Notes under the pieces: generated by a model
The model's database searches: none
Told to the model about the DNA's origin: nothing
Seen by the model: only the letters and a program-made list of their open reading frames with translations
Shown here: positions 1-5,970 of the stretch, piece after piece
How the letters are laid out: every line of letters starts with the position of its first letter
Numbering within the stretch: position 1 is the stretch's first letter
Position numbers and translations under genes: made by a program
Assembly (NCBI GenBank): GCA_005772945.1
Contig: SXIE01000006.1
Location: forward strand, 1 to 6,044
Reading direction: 5' to 3'
DNA length: 6,044 nt
DNA from: Pseudomonadota bacterium
GTDB taxonomy: Bacteria; Myxococcota; UBA9042; PHBI01

Positions 1-1
1 C

Positions 2-637
2 GGGCCGGCGCCGGCCGCCGAGGCCTTCGACAAGACCGCCGAGAAGGCGCGCGTCAAGGGCCTGAGCGTCGAGCGCCCGGCGGGACCGGACGCGCTGGAC
101 CAGGCGATCATCGCGCGCCTCACCGCGGGCGAGCCGGTCGCGCGCTTCGCGGGCGGCGAGGAGTTCGGGGCGCGCGCGCTCGGCAATCGCTCGCTCTTGG
201 CGGATCCGGCGCGACGCGAGGTCGTCGGGGTGCTCAACCGCGCCATCAAGTCGCGCGACTTCTGGATGCCGTTCGCGCCGTCGGTGCTCGATTCGGAGGC
301 GCAGCGCTACGTCCACAACCCGAAGGCTATCGCGGCGCCGTACATGATCTTGGCGTTCGACTCGCGCCACACCGACGAGGTCGAGGCGGCCTGCCACCCC
401 GAGGACCGGACCATCCGCCCGCAGGTCGTGACGCGCGCGCACAATCCGGCGTATCACGCGCTGCTCACGCGCTTTCACGCGACGACCGGGCGTGGGGCGC
501 TCCTCAACACCTCGTTCAATCTCCACGGCGAGCCGATCGTGTCGGCGCCCGACGATGCGCTGGATGTGCTCGAGCGCAGCGGGCTCGAGAACCTGGCGCT
601 CGGTCCGTGGATGATCCGCAAACCGGGCCGAACCTGA
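2..637 (+). CDS. Carbamoyltransferase, C-terminal part (NodU/CmcH family), 5' end outside window
   Basis: The reading frame is already open at base 2 and ends at TGA 635-637, giving 211 visible residues. The visible part matches the C-terminal, YrdC/Kae1-like-associated domain (Carbam_trans_C) of O-carbamoyltransferases. These enzymes transfer a carbamoyl group from carbamoyl phosphate, via carbamoyl-adenylate, to a hydroxyl on a sugar or natural product. Signatures are EEFGARALGNRSLLADP (the family usually has EFGPRALGNRS), then a K-x-R-x-x-W-x-P-F-A-P-S segment at about 250-282, RPQVV at 418-427, and LLNTSFNLHGEPIV at about 500-541. The TTG near 195 is internal, since the conserved block starts before it. 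The substrate cannot be told from this fragment; glycan, lipopolysaccharide or secondary-metabolite decoration are all possible. A 76-base gap separates it from the next gene. Family assignment is secure; the specific reaction is not. Confidence 0.9.
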   Translation, partial: GPAPAAEAFDKTAEKARVKGLSVERPAGPDALDQAIIARLTAGEPVARFAGGEEFGARALGNRSLLADPARREVVGVLNRAIKSRDFWMPFAPSVLDSEAQRYVHNPKAIAAPYMILAFDSRHTDEVEAACHPEDRTIRPQVVTRAHNPAYHALLTRFHATTGRGALLNTSFNLHGEPIVSAPDDALDVLERSGLENLALGPWMIRKPGRT

Positions 638-678
638 GCGCCCCCGCACCTAGCGGAAACCCGGCGGGAAAACGGTTG

Positions 679-696
679 CTTGCGTCGCAGCGCAAG
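679..696 (+). repeat. Small inverted repeat (hairpin) in the carbamoyltransferase-trmB gap
   Basis: CTTGCG at 679-684 and CGCAAG at 691-696 are perfect reverse complements around a 6-base loop. It lies 42 bases after the carbamoyltransferase stop and 17 bases before the trmB start. No T-run follows, so it does not look like a standard intrinsic terminator. It could be a weak 3' end structure, a leader structure for trmB, or chance in GC-rich DNA. Confidence 0.3.
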
Positions 697-713
697 GTTA
701 CATCTGCGAGGCC

Positions 714-1421
714 ATGTCCGAGAGCGAGGGGCACAAGGGTCTGATCGGCGGCGATCTCGAGCTGCGCGCGCGCCTGTCGCGGGTTCCTCCGATCGTGCAT
801 CCGCTCGTGCTCGCGCCGTTTCGGACGGACGGTGACGATGCGGCATTGCGCGCGTTCGCGACCGAGCCCCTGCCCGGCCAAACGCAAGCGTCCCAGCTCC
901 ATATCGAGATCGGCTTCGGGCGCCCCTACTACCTCTTGGCACTCGCGGCGCGGAACCCGAACGACCGCATCCTCGGCTTCGAGATCAAGCGCGATTGGGT
1001 GCGCGTCGCCGCCGACCGCGCGACCCGCCAGGGCATCACGAACATCCGCGTGGTCGAGGGCGACGCGCGCGGGCACATCGAGCGCCTCATCGCCGACGAT
1101 TCGGTCGACGCCTATCACGTCCTCTTCCCCGATCCCTGGTGGAAGAAGCGGCACCACAAGCGACGCGTCTTCAACGCCGAGTTCGTCGCGTTGCTCGTCC
1201 GGACGCTCGAGCCCGGCGGCCTGCTCGTCCTGAAGACCGACGTCGAAGCCTACGCCGATCAGGTCCGCGAGGACCTCGCCGAGCACGCAGCGCTCGTCCT
1301 CGCCGGCACCGGCACCGCCGACCCCATCCTGGCCGCGCTCCCCGCCTCGCACCGCGAAGGCAAGTGCATCGAGCTCGGCGTCCCCGTCTTCAGACTTCGC
1401 TTCACGAAGGTGGCCCCATGA
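714..1421 (+). CDS. trmB: tRNA (guanine-N7-)-methyltransferase TrmB (m7G46)
   Basis: This 235-residue cytoplasmic SAM-dependent enzyme methylates N7 of G46 in the variable loop of tRNAs. The Rossmann fold carries the SAM-binding motif EIGFGRPYYL at residues 65-74, the acidic GFEIK segment at 88-92 and the GDAR segment at 116-119. The TrmB signature FPDPWWKKRHHKRRV follows at 138-152. The C-terminal substrate block SHREGKCIELG (212-222) replaces the more common T-x-Y/F-E form. The glycine that usually follows the first SAM-loop glycines (family form G-x-G-K/N-G) is here R-P-Y-Y, a mild variant. The ATG at 714 has only a weak purine stretch upstream (GCGAG, 706-710), but no better in-frame start precedes the conserved region. 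The stop overlaps the next gene's ATG (ATGA, 1418-1421), so the two are probably co-transcribed and translationally coupled. Confidence 0.95.
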   Translation: MSESEGHKGLIGGDLELRARLSRVPPIVHPLVLAPFRTDGDDAALRAFATEPLPGQTQASQLHIEIGFGRPYYLLALAARNPNDRILGFEIKRDWVRVAADRATRQGITNIRVVEGDARGHIERLIADDSVDAYHVLFPDPWWKKRHHKRRVFNAEFVALLVRTLEPGGLLVLKTDVEAYADQVREDLAEHAALVLAGTGTADPILAALPASHREGKCIELGVPVFRLRFTKVAP

Positions 1422-3526
1422 ACGACATGCGCTGGCTCCCGCTCGTCTTCGCGCTCCTCGCGGCGATGGGCTACTTCAGCTTCATCATGCTGTCGAAGGT
1501 GCGTCTGCTGATGCGCGCGCAACATCGCGAGCGCTACTTCCAGCACCTGCCGCAGCGCTTCGGCAACGTGATGGTGAACGCCTTCGGGCAAAAGAAGATG
1601 TTCAAGGAGAAGAGCGCGGGGATCATGCACGCGTTCATCTTCTGGGGCTTCATGGTGCTCCAGATCCGGACGCTCTATGTGATGGCGGTCGCGTTCTTCC
1701 CGCAGGCGCATCTGCCTTTGATCTCGGGATGGTACGACCCGCTCAAGGACATCACCGGGCTGGTCGTCTTGGTGATGGTCGGCTGGGCCGTGTATCGCCG
1801 CGTCGTGACGAAACCCGCGCGCCTCTCGCTGTCGGGTGAGGCCATCATGATCCTCGGGCTCATCGGCGGCCTGATGGTCTCCGACATGCTGCTCGACGGC
1901 TTCGCGTTCGCGCTCTCCGCCCCCGAGCACCTGGCCGCCAACGCCTCGATCTTCCCGGCCGACGCGGCGGCCCACGCGCCGATCGGCGGCCTCCTCGGCA
2001 AGCTCTTCGCGGGCCTCGGCACCGGCACCTTGATGGGTCTCCAGGAGGTCGCCTACTGGCTCCACATCGGCATCGTGCTCGTGTTCCTGAACCTCCTGCC
2101 GGGCAGCAAGCACTTCCACGTCCTCACCTCGATCCCGAACACGTTCTTCGGCGATCTCAAGGCGCGCGGCGCGCTCGAGCCCATCCTCGACATCGACAAG
2201 CAGGAGAAGTTCGGGGTCTCGGAGGCGACCGATCTCACCTGGAAGCAGGTCCTCGACACCTACACCTGCACCGAGTGCGGGCGCTGCACGGTGAACTGCC
2301 CGACGACCATCACCGGCAAGGTCCTCAATCCAAAGTTCCTCATCCTCGATATCCGGAACCACCTCTATGCGCGCGAGCGCGAGCTGGTCAGCGGCGGCAC
2401 CGACCTCGTCGGCTGGGACGTCCCGAAGTACGCGCGCACGCTGACCGAGGACGTGAAGGAAGACGCGATCTGGGACTGCACGACCTGCCGCGCCTGCTCC
2501 GAGGCGTGCCCGGTCGCCATCGAGCACGTCGACAAGATCATCGACCTGCGACGCAACCTCGTCCTCATGGAGGCGAGCTTCCCGAGCGAGCTCAAGCAGA
2601 CCTTCAAGAACCTCGAGCAGAAGGGCAACCCCTGGGGCCTGCCCGCGAAGGACCGCACGAAGTGGGCCGAGGGTCTGGATATCCCGCTGCTCGCCGACAA
2701 ACCCGACGCCGAGTACGTCTTCTGGGTCGGCTGCGCGGGCGCCTACGATGACCGTCAGAAGAAGGTCTCGCGGGCGCTGGTGGGGCTGCTGCGCGAGGCC
2801 AGCGTGAGCTTCGCCATCCTCGGCAAGGACGAGGGTTGCACGGGCGACCCGGCGCGGCGCGCGGGCAACGAGTACCTCTTCCAGACGCAGGCGCAGGCGA
2901 ACATCGAGATGATGAACGCCGCGGGTCTCGGCGGGGGGAATGGGGTCGGTGGGGCAGGCAAGAAGAAGCTCGTCACCCACTGCCCGCACTGCTTCAACAC
3001 GATCAAGAACGAGTACCCGCAGTTCGGCGGCAACTTCGAGATCGTGCACCACTCGGTCTTGATCGAAGAGCTCGTCACGAGCGGGCGCATCAAGCCGAAG
3101 GTCAAGCCCGAGGGGACGACGCGCGTCACCTACCACGACAGCTGCTACATCGGCCGCTACAACGACGTCTACGAACAGCCGCGCGCCGCGCTGGCGGCCA
3201 TCCCGGGGCTCGCCATCAAAGAGATGGCGCGCAACCGGACGACCGGCATGTGCTGCGGCGCCGGCGGGGCGCGCGCGTGGATGGAAGAGCATCGCGGGAA
3301 ACGCATCAACCACGTGCGCGTCGAGCAGGCGATGGAGACCGAGGCCGACACGATCGCGGTCGCCTGCCCGTTCTGCAACATGATGATGGAGGACGGGATC
3401 GGGGCCAAGCAGGTCCAGGTCAAGTCGCGCGACATCGCGGAGCTCTTGTACGAGTCGCTCGGGAAGGCGCCCGTGGGGGCGACGGCGCCCGAGATGGCCA
3501 AGGACTCGGGGGCCCCCGCGGCCTGA
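1418..3526 (+). CDS. etfD: Membrane (Fe-S) oxidoreductase, EtfD-like ETF:(mena)quinone oxidoreductase
   Basis: A 702-residue inner-membrane fusion protein. Residues 1-230 form a NarI/DsrM-like cytochrome b domain with about five membrane segments (near 5-28, 68-93, 111-127, 140-165, 208-227). H71, H216 and H232/H234 are candidate heme ligands (inferred). Two [4Fe-4S] motifs follow, C284-C287-C290-C294 and C354-C357-C360-C364. Then come two HdrB-like cysteine-rich domains: C439, C474 in GCTGDPARR, C522 and C525; and C576, C612-C613-G614, C650 and C653. This order is that of EtfD/EMO proteins, which take electrons from electron-transfer flavoprotein (fed by acyl-CoA dehydrogenases) and reduce quinone. 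The ATG at 1418 overlaps the trmB stop and has GAAGGTGG at 1406-1413 four bases upstream; the frame is open further upstream but reads as low-complexity Arg-rich peptide inside trmB. No etfA or etfB is visible. A Gly-rich insertion lies at 503-514. The family is secure; the electron partner is inferred. Confidence 0.9.
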   Translation: MNDMRWLPLVFALLAAMGYFSFIMLSKVRLLMRAQHRERYFQHLPQRFGNVMVNAFGQKKMFKEKSAGIMHAFIFWGFMVLQIRTLYVMAVAFFPQAHLPLISGWYDPLKDITGLVVLVMVGWAVYRRVVTKPARLSLSGEAIMILGLIGGLMVSDMLLDGFAFALSAPEHLAANASIFPADAAAHAPIGGLLGKLFAGLGTGTLMGLQEVAYWLHIGIVLVFLNLLPGSKHFHVLTSIPNTFFGDLKARGALEPILDIDKQEKFGVSEATDLTWKQVLDTYTCTECGRCTVNCPTTITGKVLNPKFLILDIRNHLYARERELVSGGTDLVGWDVPKYARTLTEDVKEDAIWDCTTCRACSEACPVAIEHVDKIIDLRRNLVLMEASFPSELKQTFKNLEQKGNPWGLPAKDRTKWAEGLDIPLLADKPDAEYVFWVGCAGAYDDRQKKVSRALVGLLREASVSFAILGKDEGCTGDPARRAGNEYLFQTQAQANIEMMNAAGLGGGNGVGGAGKKKLVTHCPHCFNTIKNEYPQFGGNFEIVHHSVLIEELVTSGRIKPKVKPEGTTRVTYHDSCYIGRYNDVYEQPRAALAAIPGLAIKEMARNRTTGMCCGAGGARAWMEEHRGKRINHVRVEQAMETEADTIAVACPFCNMMMEDGIGAKQVQVKSRDIAELLYESLGKAPVGATAPEMAKDSGAPAA
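2923..2954 (+). repeat. Putative G-quadruplex motif inside the EtfD-like gene
   Basis: Four G-runs of three or more lie at 2923-2925, 2933-2938, 2942-2945 and 2951-2954, separated by 7, 3 and 5 bases. This fits the usual G3+N1-7 folding pattern on the coding (mRNA-sense) strand. It encodes a Gly-rich loop between the two halves of the first cysteine-rich domain. Folding is predicted only from the pattern. Confidence 0.45.
3507..3518 (+). repeat. 12-base perfect palindrome at the 3' end of the EtfD-like gene
   Basis: CGGGGGCCCCCG is a perfect palindrome ending six bases before the stop codon of the oxidoreductase gene. As RNA it could form only a short stem with a 4-base loop. No T-run follows. 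It may be incidental to the Ser-Gly-Ala-Pro codons it encodes. Confidence 0.3.
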
Positions 3527-3532
3527 GCTGCG

Positions 3533-3545
3533 CCGCGCAACGCGG
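3533..3545 (+). repeat. Small hairpin just after the EtfD-like stop codon
   Basis: CCGCG (3533-3537) and CGCGG (3541-3545) are perfect complements around a 3-base loop, beginning seven bases after the stop at 3524-3526. There is no T-tract, so it is a weak candidate for a 3' end or processing structure and not a standard intrinsic terminator. Confidence 0.25.
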
Positions 3546-3574
3546 ATCGGCCCGGCGGACCCTCACCGTTGCCC

Positions 3575-3582
3575 GGAGGTGA
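3575..3582 (+). promoter_or_regulatory. Near-perfect Shine-Dalgarno sequence GGAGGTGA, out of frame with the likely gene
   Basis: GGAGGTGA is complementary to the 3' end of 16S rRNA and sits five bases before ATG 3588. That ATG opens a 59-codon frame ending at TGA 3765-3767, which overlaps the nucleotidyltransferase start as ATGA. The protein-like frame of the small gene (from GTG 3604) is shifted by one base relative to it. This is the best ribosome binding site in the window, so its mismatch with the protein-like frame is notable. Confidence 0.6.
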
Positions 3583-3603
3583 CCGCAATGCTCTACTCGC
3601 AGC

Positions 3604-3816
3604 GTGCCGACCGACCGCTCCGCGATTCCGATCCGCCGCCAGGGGCTTCACGACGAGCCCGGCGCCGACCCTTTCACCTGCTCGCTGACCCCCGCGGAGC
3701 GTATGGCGCTGGTCTGGGAGCTCACCAAGCAAGCCTGGGCCTTCGCGGGCGTGGTGGTCGACGATGAATCGCGACTTCGCCGAGATGTTGGACGCGTTGT
3801 CCGCGGAGGCGGCTGA
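3604..3816 (+). CDS. Small hypothetical protein paired with the nucleotidyltransferase
   Basis: A 70-residue soluble protein of unknown function. The most protein-like part is residues 28-50, SLTPAERMALVWELTKQAWAF and following, an amphipathic Trp-containing helix. A basic tail, ESRLRRDVGRVVRGGG, follows at 55-70. From memory, similar small TPAER...LVW.LT..AW proteins occur directly upstream of DUF6036-like nucleotidyltransferases; I could not check this. It overlaps the downstream gene by 53 bases (3764-3816), which suggests co-translation and a functional pair. GTG 3604 is the first usable start after the in-frame stop at 3580-3582, but it has no good ribosome binding site of its own; ATG 3703 is the next option and would remove half the protein. 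The alternative frame from ATG 3588 gives a peptide rich in Arg and Gly that looks like a shadow. A partner or antitoxin role is inference from position only. Confidence 0.6.
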   Translation: MPTDRSAIPIRRQGLHDEPGADPFTCSLTPAERMALVWELTKQAWAFAGVVVDDESRLRRDVGRVVRGGG

Positions 3817-4222
3817 GTTCCTCGTCGTCGGCGCGTACGCCGTCGCCGCGCACGGCGCGCCGCGCGCCACTGGCGATCTCGATCTCTGGGTACGGCCGAG
3901 CGCCGAAAACGCCGTGAAGGTCTTTCGCGCGCTCGGACGCTTCGGCGCCCGACTGGGCCCCCACGGCGTGACCCATGAGGACTTCGAGCGCCCGGAGAGT
4001 GTCTATCAGATCGGGGTCGTTCCGAACCGAATCGATCTGGTGACCTCCATCGACGGAGTCCGTTTCGACGATGCGTGGCGAGGGCGCATGGCGATCGAGC
4101 TCTGGGGGCGGCGCGTGGAAGTCCTCGGGCGCGACGAACTCCTGCGCAACAAGCGCGCCACCGGGCGGCTCAAGGATCTGGCGGACGTCGAAGCGCTCGA
4201 AGCGCTCGAGCCGCGCACCTGA
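3764..4222 (+). CDS. Minimal nucleotidyltransferase (DUF6036/AbiEii-like)
   Basis: A 152-residue soluble protein with a DNA polymerase beta-type nucleotidyltransferase core. FLVVGAYAVAAHG (19-31) holds the G-x-Y-A nucleotide-binding turn, and TGDLDLWV (36-43) supplies the paired acidic metal ligands D38 and D40. NRIDLVTSI (88-96) supplies the third acid, D91, on the next strand. The C-terminal LLRNKRATGRLKDLADVEAL (126-145) has the conserved Lys/Arg and K-D-x-x-D residues of AbiEii/DUF6036-type proteins. Such proteins transfer nucleotides to RNA or protein targets, and several are parts of toxin-antitoxin systems; the target here is unknown. ATG 3764 lies inside the end of the upstream small gene and has only weak Shine-Dalgarno character, so coupled translation is likely. 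By hand count, residues 75-112 have 9 of 38 codons ending in A or T, against 4 of 38 in residues 281-318 of the downstream desaturase, mildly suggesting foreign origin. Confidence 0.85.
   Translation: MNRDFAEMLDALSAEAAEFLVVGAYAVAAHGAPRATGDLDLWVRPSAENAVKVFRALGRFGARLGPHGVTHEDFERPESVYQIGVVPNRIDLVTSIDGVRFDDAWRGRMAIELWGRRVEVLGRDELLRNKRATGRLKDLADVEALEALEPRT
4190..4207 (+). repeat. Two tandem copies of a 9-base unit at the end of the nucleotidyltransferase gene
   Basis: GAAGCGCTC occurs twice head to tail, encoding Glu-Ala-Leu-Glu-Ala-Leu shortly before the stop codon. It keeps the frame and extends the terminal helix by one short repeat, probably through slippage. Confidence 0.6.
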
Positions 4223-4422
4223 CCTCCCGATCGCCGAGTGGGCTCCGCGCCCCGAGACCGCTCACGGGCCGCCGCGAGCGATAGCGCACCTCGACCTCTG
4301 CCGCTCTGCATGCGGCCCGGCGCCGGTTGCACACGCCTCTCACCCGGTCCAAAGTGGGCGCCTCACGAACGCGACCGTGCGCCCCGGCGACAGCCCGCGG
4401 CCGCACCGAGGAGGGCTCGACG
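4223..4422. other. 200-base intergenic stretch before the desaturase operon
   Basis: No convincing gene is seen here. A 10-base palindrome CCGGCGCCGG lies at 4317-4326. TTGCAC at 4327-4332 and CAAAGT at 4350-4355, 17 bases apart, are a very weak promoter-like pair with three of six matches each. This is the longest non-coding gap in the window and the most likely place for the promoter of the downstream flavoprotein operon, but no specific site can be called. Confidence 0.4.
4408..4415 (+). promoter_or_regulatory. Ribosome binding site GAGGAGGG of the desaturase-like gene
   Basis: A strong purine-rich Shine-Dalgarno stretch lies seven bases before ATG 4423. It decides the start, since the same frame is open upstream to GTG/ATG-type codons near 4327 but that extension is Arg/Pro/Thr-rich and precedes the FAD-binding fold. 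Confidence 0.75.
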
Positions 4423-5970
4423 ATGGCGACAGAGCAACCCACAGGTGCGAGCACGGTCGACGTCTTGATCGTCGGCGGCGGGCTGGCCGGGCTGACCGCG
4501 GCGCTGGCCCTGCGCGAGCAGGGGCTGTCGCTCCTCGTGCTCGAGCGCGACACGATGCTCGGCGGGCGCGCCGCGAGCTGGGCCGACCCGACAACAGGCG
4601 ATCCGGTTCACATCGGGCCGCACATCCTCCTCAGCGAGTATCCGAACTTCCTCGCCCTCCTCGACCTCTGCGGCACGCGCGACCAGGTCGCCTGGCAAAC
4701 GGGTCGCTTCATCCGCATGGTCGACGGCCAGCGCGAGATCGACATGACGATGGCCGATCTGCCGGCGCCGCTGCACTACGCGCCGAGCCTCCTGCGCGAC
4801 GAGACCGTCGGCCACCTCGATCGCCTCTCGAACCTCCCGGTCTCGCTGCTCGCGGCGCGGCTCAGCGAAGAGGACGTGCTGCGCCTCGACAACGTCAACG
4901 CCGCCGCATTCCTGCGCAGCATGGGCGTGACCGAGTGGTTCCTCCGCCGCTTCTGGCAGTTCGCGTCGATGTCGATCATGAATGTGCCGCTCGAGCTCTG
5001 CTCGGCCGGCGCGCTGCTGCGCTTCTACCGCCGCCTCATCGGCCACCGCCGCTACGACGTCGGCTTCCCGCGCTGTGGCCTGGGCGATCTCTTCGGCCCG
5101 CCGGCGCAGGCAATGCTCGAAGCGTGCGGCCATCGCGTCGAGCTCGGCGCGCACGTCACGGGTTTCACGGGCGACGCACAGCGCGTGACCGGCGTCGAGC
5201 TCGCCGACGGTCGCCGCATCGAGGCGCGCGTCGTGGTCGCCGCCCTGCCCCCGCGCGCCCTCAGGCGCATCGCGCGGCGCGAATGGATGGACCGCGCGCC
5301 GTTCCGTGATCTCGTCCACTTCCAGGCGTGCCCCTACGTCAGCACCTATCTGTGGTTCGACCGCAAGCTCACGCGCGAGCAGTTCTGGGCGCGCAGCTTC
5401 GATCCGAACGACCTGAACTGCGACTTCTACGACTACTCGAACATCTACCCGGGCCCTGCCGATCGCCCGTCGCTCATCGCGGGCAATTGCATCTTCTGCG
5501 AGCGCGCGAGCGAGCTCAGCGACGCCGAGATCGTCGCCGAGACGGTGCGCGAGCTGGCCGAGTACCTCCCCGAGGCGGCCTCGGCCAAGCTCGTCCACTC
5601 GGCCGTCCACCGCATCCCGATGGCCATCCACTGCCCCGTCCCCGGGACCGAGCAGCTCCGTCCCGACCCCAAGGCGCCGATCGACCACCTCGTCCTGGCA
5701 GGCGACTGGATGAAGACCGGCCTCCCGTCCTCGATGGAGAGCGCCTGCGCGTCCGGGTTCCGCGCAGCCGAGCTGGTGCTGCAGGCGCTCGGCGCCCCGG
5801 TCCCGGCGCTGGTGCACCCGCCGAAGCCCGTCGAGGGCCTGGTGCGCCTGACGCAAGTCTTGACGCGCGGCGCGGGGCTGGCGCGGCTGCCGAGCTGGGT
5901 CAAGGCCACCGGACCGCTGCGTCCGCCCAAGGGCATGCGCGGCGCGGGCGCGGCGCGGGCGGACGCGTGA
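4423..5970 (+). CDS. FAD-dependent desaturase-like oxidoreductase (phytoene desaturase/HpnE group)
   Basis: A 515-residue flavoprotein. The N-terminal dinucleotide-binding fold is VDVLIVGGGLAGLTAALAL (12-30), with E41 at the end of the second strand to bind the ribose, followed by LGGRAASW (46-53). The central region has FWQFASMSIMNVPLELCSAG (177-196) and FPRCGLGDLF (215-224). The C-terminal FAD signature is LVLAGDWMKTGLPSSMESA (423-441), followed by CASGFRAAE. This pattern is shared by CrtP/CrtQ-type carotene desaturases and hydroxysqualene dehydroxylase HpnE; the AGDW-TGLP-ESA ending is closer to HpnE. It is longer than typical HpnE (about 420 residues), with extra sequence around 325-345 and a C-terminal tail of about 60 residues rich in Pro, Gly and Ala. 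It likely acts on a membrane-held isoprenoid such as a carotene or squalene derivative. The stop overlaps the next flavoprotein start (GTGA), indicating an operon. The substrate cannot be fixed without the following genes. Confidence 0.85.
   Translation: MATEQPTGASTVDVLIVGGGLAGLTAALALREQGLSLLVLERDTMLGGRAASWADPTTGDPVHIGPHILLSEYPNFLALLDLCGTRDQVAWQTGRFIRMVDGQREIDMTMADLPAPLHYAPSLLRDETVGHLDRLSNLPVSLLAARLSEEDVLRLDNVNAAAFLRSMGVTEWFLRRFWQFASMSIMNVPLELCSAGALLRFYRRLIGHRRYDVGFPRCGLGDLFGPPAQAMLEACGHRVELGAHVTGFTGDAQRVTGVELADGRRIEARVVVAALPPRALRRIARREWMDRAPFRDLVHFQACPYVSTYLWFDRKLTREQFWARSFDPNDLNCDFYDYSNIYPGPADRPSLIAGNCIFCERASELSDAEIVAETVRELAEYLPEAASAKLVHSAVHRIPMAIHCPVPGTEQLRPDPKAPIDHLVLAGDWMKTGLPSSMESACASGFRAAELVLQALGAPVPALVHPPKPVEGLVRLTQVLTRGAGLARLPSWVKATGPLRPPKGMRGAGAARADA

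Noticed and set aside
676..703. Promoter-like TTGCTT and TTACAT with 16-base spacing before trmB
   Set aside because: Each box matches only three of six consensus bases, and it would leave a leader of only about 5 to 10 bases.
995..1417. 141-codon N-terminal extension of the EtfD-like frame
   Set aside because: It lies inside trmB, is Arg-rich and out of the family length; ATG 1418 has a ribosome binding site and starts directly before the first membrane segment.
1259..3313. 684-codon open frame on the - strand opposite the EtfD-like gene
   Set aside because: It reads as low-complexity Arg/Ala/Glu/Val/Asp-rich peptide with no recognisable domain, as expected opposite a GC-rich gene whose own frame has clear Fe-S motifs.
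3579..3767. 59- to 62-codon frame beginning at GTG 3579 or ATG 3588 as a protein gene
   Set aside because: The peptide is Arg/Gly-rich and looks like a shadow; kept only as a finding because of its ideal ribosome binding site and exact overlap with the next start.
4327..4422. 32-codon N-terminal extension of the desaturase-like protein
   Set aside because: It is not protein-like and precedes a strong Shine-Dalgarno site with correctly spaced ATG 4423.
4071..5309. 412-codon + strand frame crossing the nucleotidyltransferase and desaturase genes
   Set aside because: Arg/Pro/Ala-rich shadow frame that ignores gene boundaries and lacks any motif.
4363..5856. 497-codon open frame on the - strand opposite the desaturase-like gene
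   Set aside because: Arg/Ala/Glu/Val-rich composition and no motifs; the + strand frame carries intact FAD signatures.
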